Below, piece by piece: positions 5,643-7,291 of a stretch of DNA of 7,291 nt (within the stretch, counting starts at the first letter, position 1; each line of letters begins with the position of its first letter). The notes beneath the pieces are model-generated. The model had not been told where the DNA came from. It did not search any database and was given only the letters and a program-made list of their open reading frames with translations. The DNA lies in contig MVCQ01000137.1 of assembly GCA_002059205.1 (NCBI GenBank), positions 1 through 7,291 of the forward strand, in the 5' to 3' direction. A program made the position numbers and the translations under genes. Source of the stretch: Candidatus Latescibacteria bacterium 4484_107 (GTDB taxonomy: Bacteria; Latescibacterota; 4484-107).

Positions 5643-7291
5643 CATACACCAACATCCTCAATATGCTCGACCTCGCGGGCATTCCCCTGCGTTCGGCGGA
5701 CCGGTCGGAGGAGATGCCGTTGATCCTGGCCGGAGGGCCGTGCGCGTATAATCCGGAACCGCTAAGTCCCTTCATAGATGCCTTCTTCGTCGGAGACGGC
5801 GAGGAGGCCATCGGCGAGATCATCGAGGCGGTCAAACAGAGTCGAGGAAAAAATCGTACGCGGAGGGAGACGCTTCGCGCGCTGGCGGAACTCGAAGGCG
5901 TCTATGTGCCGGCTTTTTACGAGGCGAGCTATGCATCCGATGGCGCATTCACCGGCATCGCTCCCATCGTGGAAGGCGTTGCACCCGTGGTTCAGGCGCG
6001 AATCCTCCAGACACTTTCGCCGGAGCATTATCCCGAAAAACCCATCGTGCCCCTCATCGACGTCTCGCACGATCATCTTTCCATCGAGATCATGCGGGGA
6101 TGCAGCCGAGGATGCCGCTTCTGCAGCGCGGGGATGATGTATCGTCCCGTACGGGAGCGCCCCGTCTCCGAGATCACCGCGCAGGCGGAAGCCTCCCTCG
6201 CGGCCACGGGATTGGACGGGCTTTCCCTGCTTTCCCTTTCCACCTCGGATTACAGCGACGTCGCCACGCTGGTGGATAAACTGAACGACCGATTCGCCGC
6301 CCAACGCGTGGCCATCTCTCTGCCTTCTCTCCGGCCGGACGCCTTCTCCGTGGGTTTGGCTGAAGCCGTGAGCCGCGTCCGAAAAAGCGGCCTCACCTTC
6401 GCGCCGGAGGCCGGGACGCAACGCCTGCGCGACGTCATCAACAAAAACGTGACCGAAGACGATCTCTTGGGCGCCGCGAAGATCGCGTACGAAAAGGGCT
6501 GGAATCTCATCAAGCTTTATTTTATGATCGGATTGCCCACCGAAACTTATGAGGACCTGGACGGCATCGTGGATCTCGTGGGCAAGGTGGCCCGAATCGC
6601 GCGCGGGAACGGGGGAAAAAGTCTCAACGTTTCCATCTCTCCTTTCTCTCCCAAGCCCAACACCCCCTTCCAGTGGGATCCCCAGGACACGCTCTCCTCG
6701 CTCGGGGACAAGTGCCGCTACCTCAGCAAGCACATCTCCCGTAAGAGCGTGCATCTGAGATGGCGGGATCCAGAGGTTACCGGCATCGAAACGCTCCTTG
6801 CCCGGGGCGACCGAAGGATTGGCCGCGTGCTTTACCGGGCCTGGGAGAAAGGAGCCAAGTTCGACGAATGGAGCGAACATTTCAACTTCGAACGTTGGAC
6901 GAGTGCGCTCGATGAGTCCGGCATCGCACTCGAAGACGAACTCGGCCCCCGCAGGATCGGCCACGCGCTTCCCTGGGAGATCATTCAATCCGGAATTCGG
7001 TCCGATTTTCTGCTGAGGGAACGGGAGAAGGCCGCCCGCGCCGAGGTTACGCCAGACTGTAGGACAGGGGACTGCTCCGGGTGCGGCATCCGGGATTTGG
7101 GCTTCGACCGGAAATTCGTGAAGGAACATTCTACTGCAGAGAACGCGGAGGACGCGGAGAAACAAAAAATCAGGGAACGCTCCACGACCTCAGCGCCGTC
7201 CGCGGTGAAATCCGCTGCGGGAGGAGGGGACACCAGTCCGACGGAATCGCGTTACGGGAGAAGGCAAAAAAAGCGAAGAAGCGCCCCTGCG
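5342..7291 (+). CDS. radical SAM protein of the TIGR03960 type, 5' disrupted, open at the window end
   Basis: A single stop-free frame runs 650 codons to the last base. The conserved N-terminus KPGRYLGNE (1-9) and ALAFPDLYDIG (25-35) is followed by a B12-binding-like region with GGPC (131-134) and GDGEEA (151-156). The radical SAM cluster motif CxxxCxxC lies at C254, C258 and C261, with the barrel through about residue 450. A terminal cysteine cluster, C573, C578 and C581, is seen in this family. These proteins are uncharacterised. They occur paired with or fused to a TIGR03936/DUF2344 region, which may follow outside the window. The frame is open upstream from 5153, but it has no ATG, GTG or TTG before GTG 5405, which lies inside the conserved domain. 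The true start is therefore missing or supplied by the gamma gene one frame away. Codons from 7135 to 7211 are a repeat insertion in the linker. Confidence 0.85.
7135..7211. repeat. dispersed repeat, copy 3, inside the radical SAM gene
   Basis: Three units with a 9-nt period, TGCAGAGAA (7135), CGCGGAGGA (7144) and CGCGGAGAA (7153), are followed by a spacer and the right end CCGTCCGCGGTGAAAT (7196-7211). The last part is the reverse complement of the start of copy 2. In frame it encodes STAENAEDAE and then a polar, probably disordered linker. Because the unit is 9 nt, unit gain or loss keeps the reading frame. Confidence 0.65.

Noticed and set aside
5762..7165. Long minus-strand open frame of 467 codons opposite the radical SAM gene
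   Set aside because: It is antisense to a region with the CxxxCxxC motif and continuous family similarity. It is open only because of high-GC codon bias.
1494..7211. CRISPR array from the recurring CGCGGAG units
   Set aside because: The units are 9 nt with 2-nt variable positions and no spacers of 25-40 nt, so they do not form an array.

Overview
The window reads as part of a bacterial chromosome, probably from an uncultured, largely anaerobic lineage. The main evidence is a four-subunit ferredoxin-dependent 2-oxoacid oxidoreductase operon and a radical SAM protein of the widespread TIGR03960 type. The many short palindromic and tandem repeats and decayed mobile-gene pieces suggest an environmental genome, for example of the Planctomycetes/Omnitrophica/Hydrogenedentes kind. 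That taxonomic guess is weak, and all genes are on the + strand.

Layout. Positions 1-141 hold a dispersed repeat and a ribosome binding site. Positions 142-1458 encode a cytoplasmic protein with the neutral/alkaline ceramidase N-terminal fold. Positions 1459-2028 are non-coding: a second copy of the dispersed repeat, a terminator-like hairpin, a decayed IS630-type transposase tail and a near-consensus sigma-70 promoter. Positions 2029-5340 carry the oxidoreductase genes in the order delta (ferredoxin), alpha, [insert], beta, gamma. From about 5342 to the window end is a radical SAM gene that continues past the edge.

The oxidoreductase should decarboxylate a 2-oxoacid (2-oxoisovalerate or similar branched-chain acid, or 2-oxoglutarate) to the acyl-CoA. 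TPP sits on beta with alpha, electrons leave through the 2x[4Fe-4S] delta subunit, and gamma completes the complex. The promoter at 1916-1944 is well placed to drive the whole set.

Three things stand out. First, about 0.65 kb of foreign material (a HigA-type antitoxin fragment, a palindromic repeat and a MNT-type nucleotidyltransferase) splits alpha from beta. Second, gamma ends abruptly around residue 165 and runs straight, out of frame, into the conserved N-terminus of the radical SAM protein, which has no ATG/GTG/TTG of its own before that point. This suggests a deletion junction, a single-base indel or recoding. Third, a 9-nt-period repeat (CGCGGAGNN) occurs in intergenic DNA and again inside the radical SAM gene, where it adds codons without breaking the frame.

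I see no CRISPR array, tRNA, rRNA or clear new defence system.
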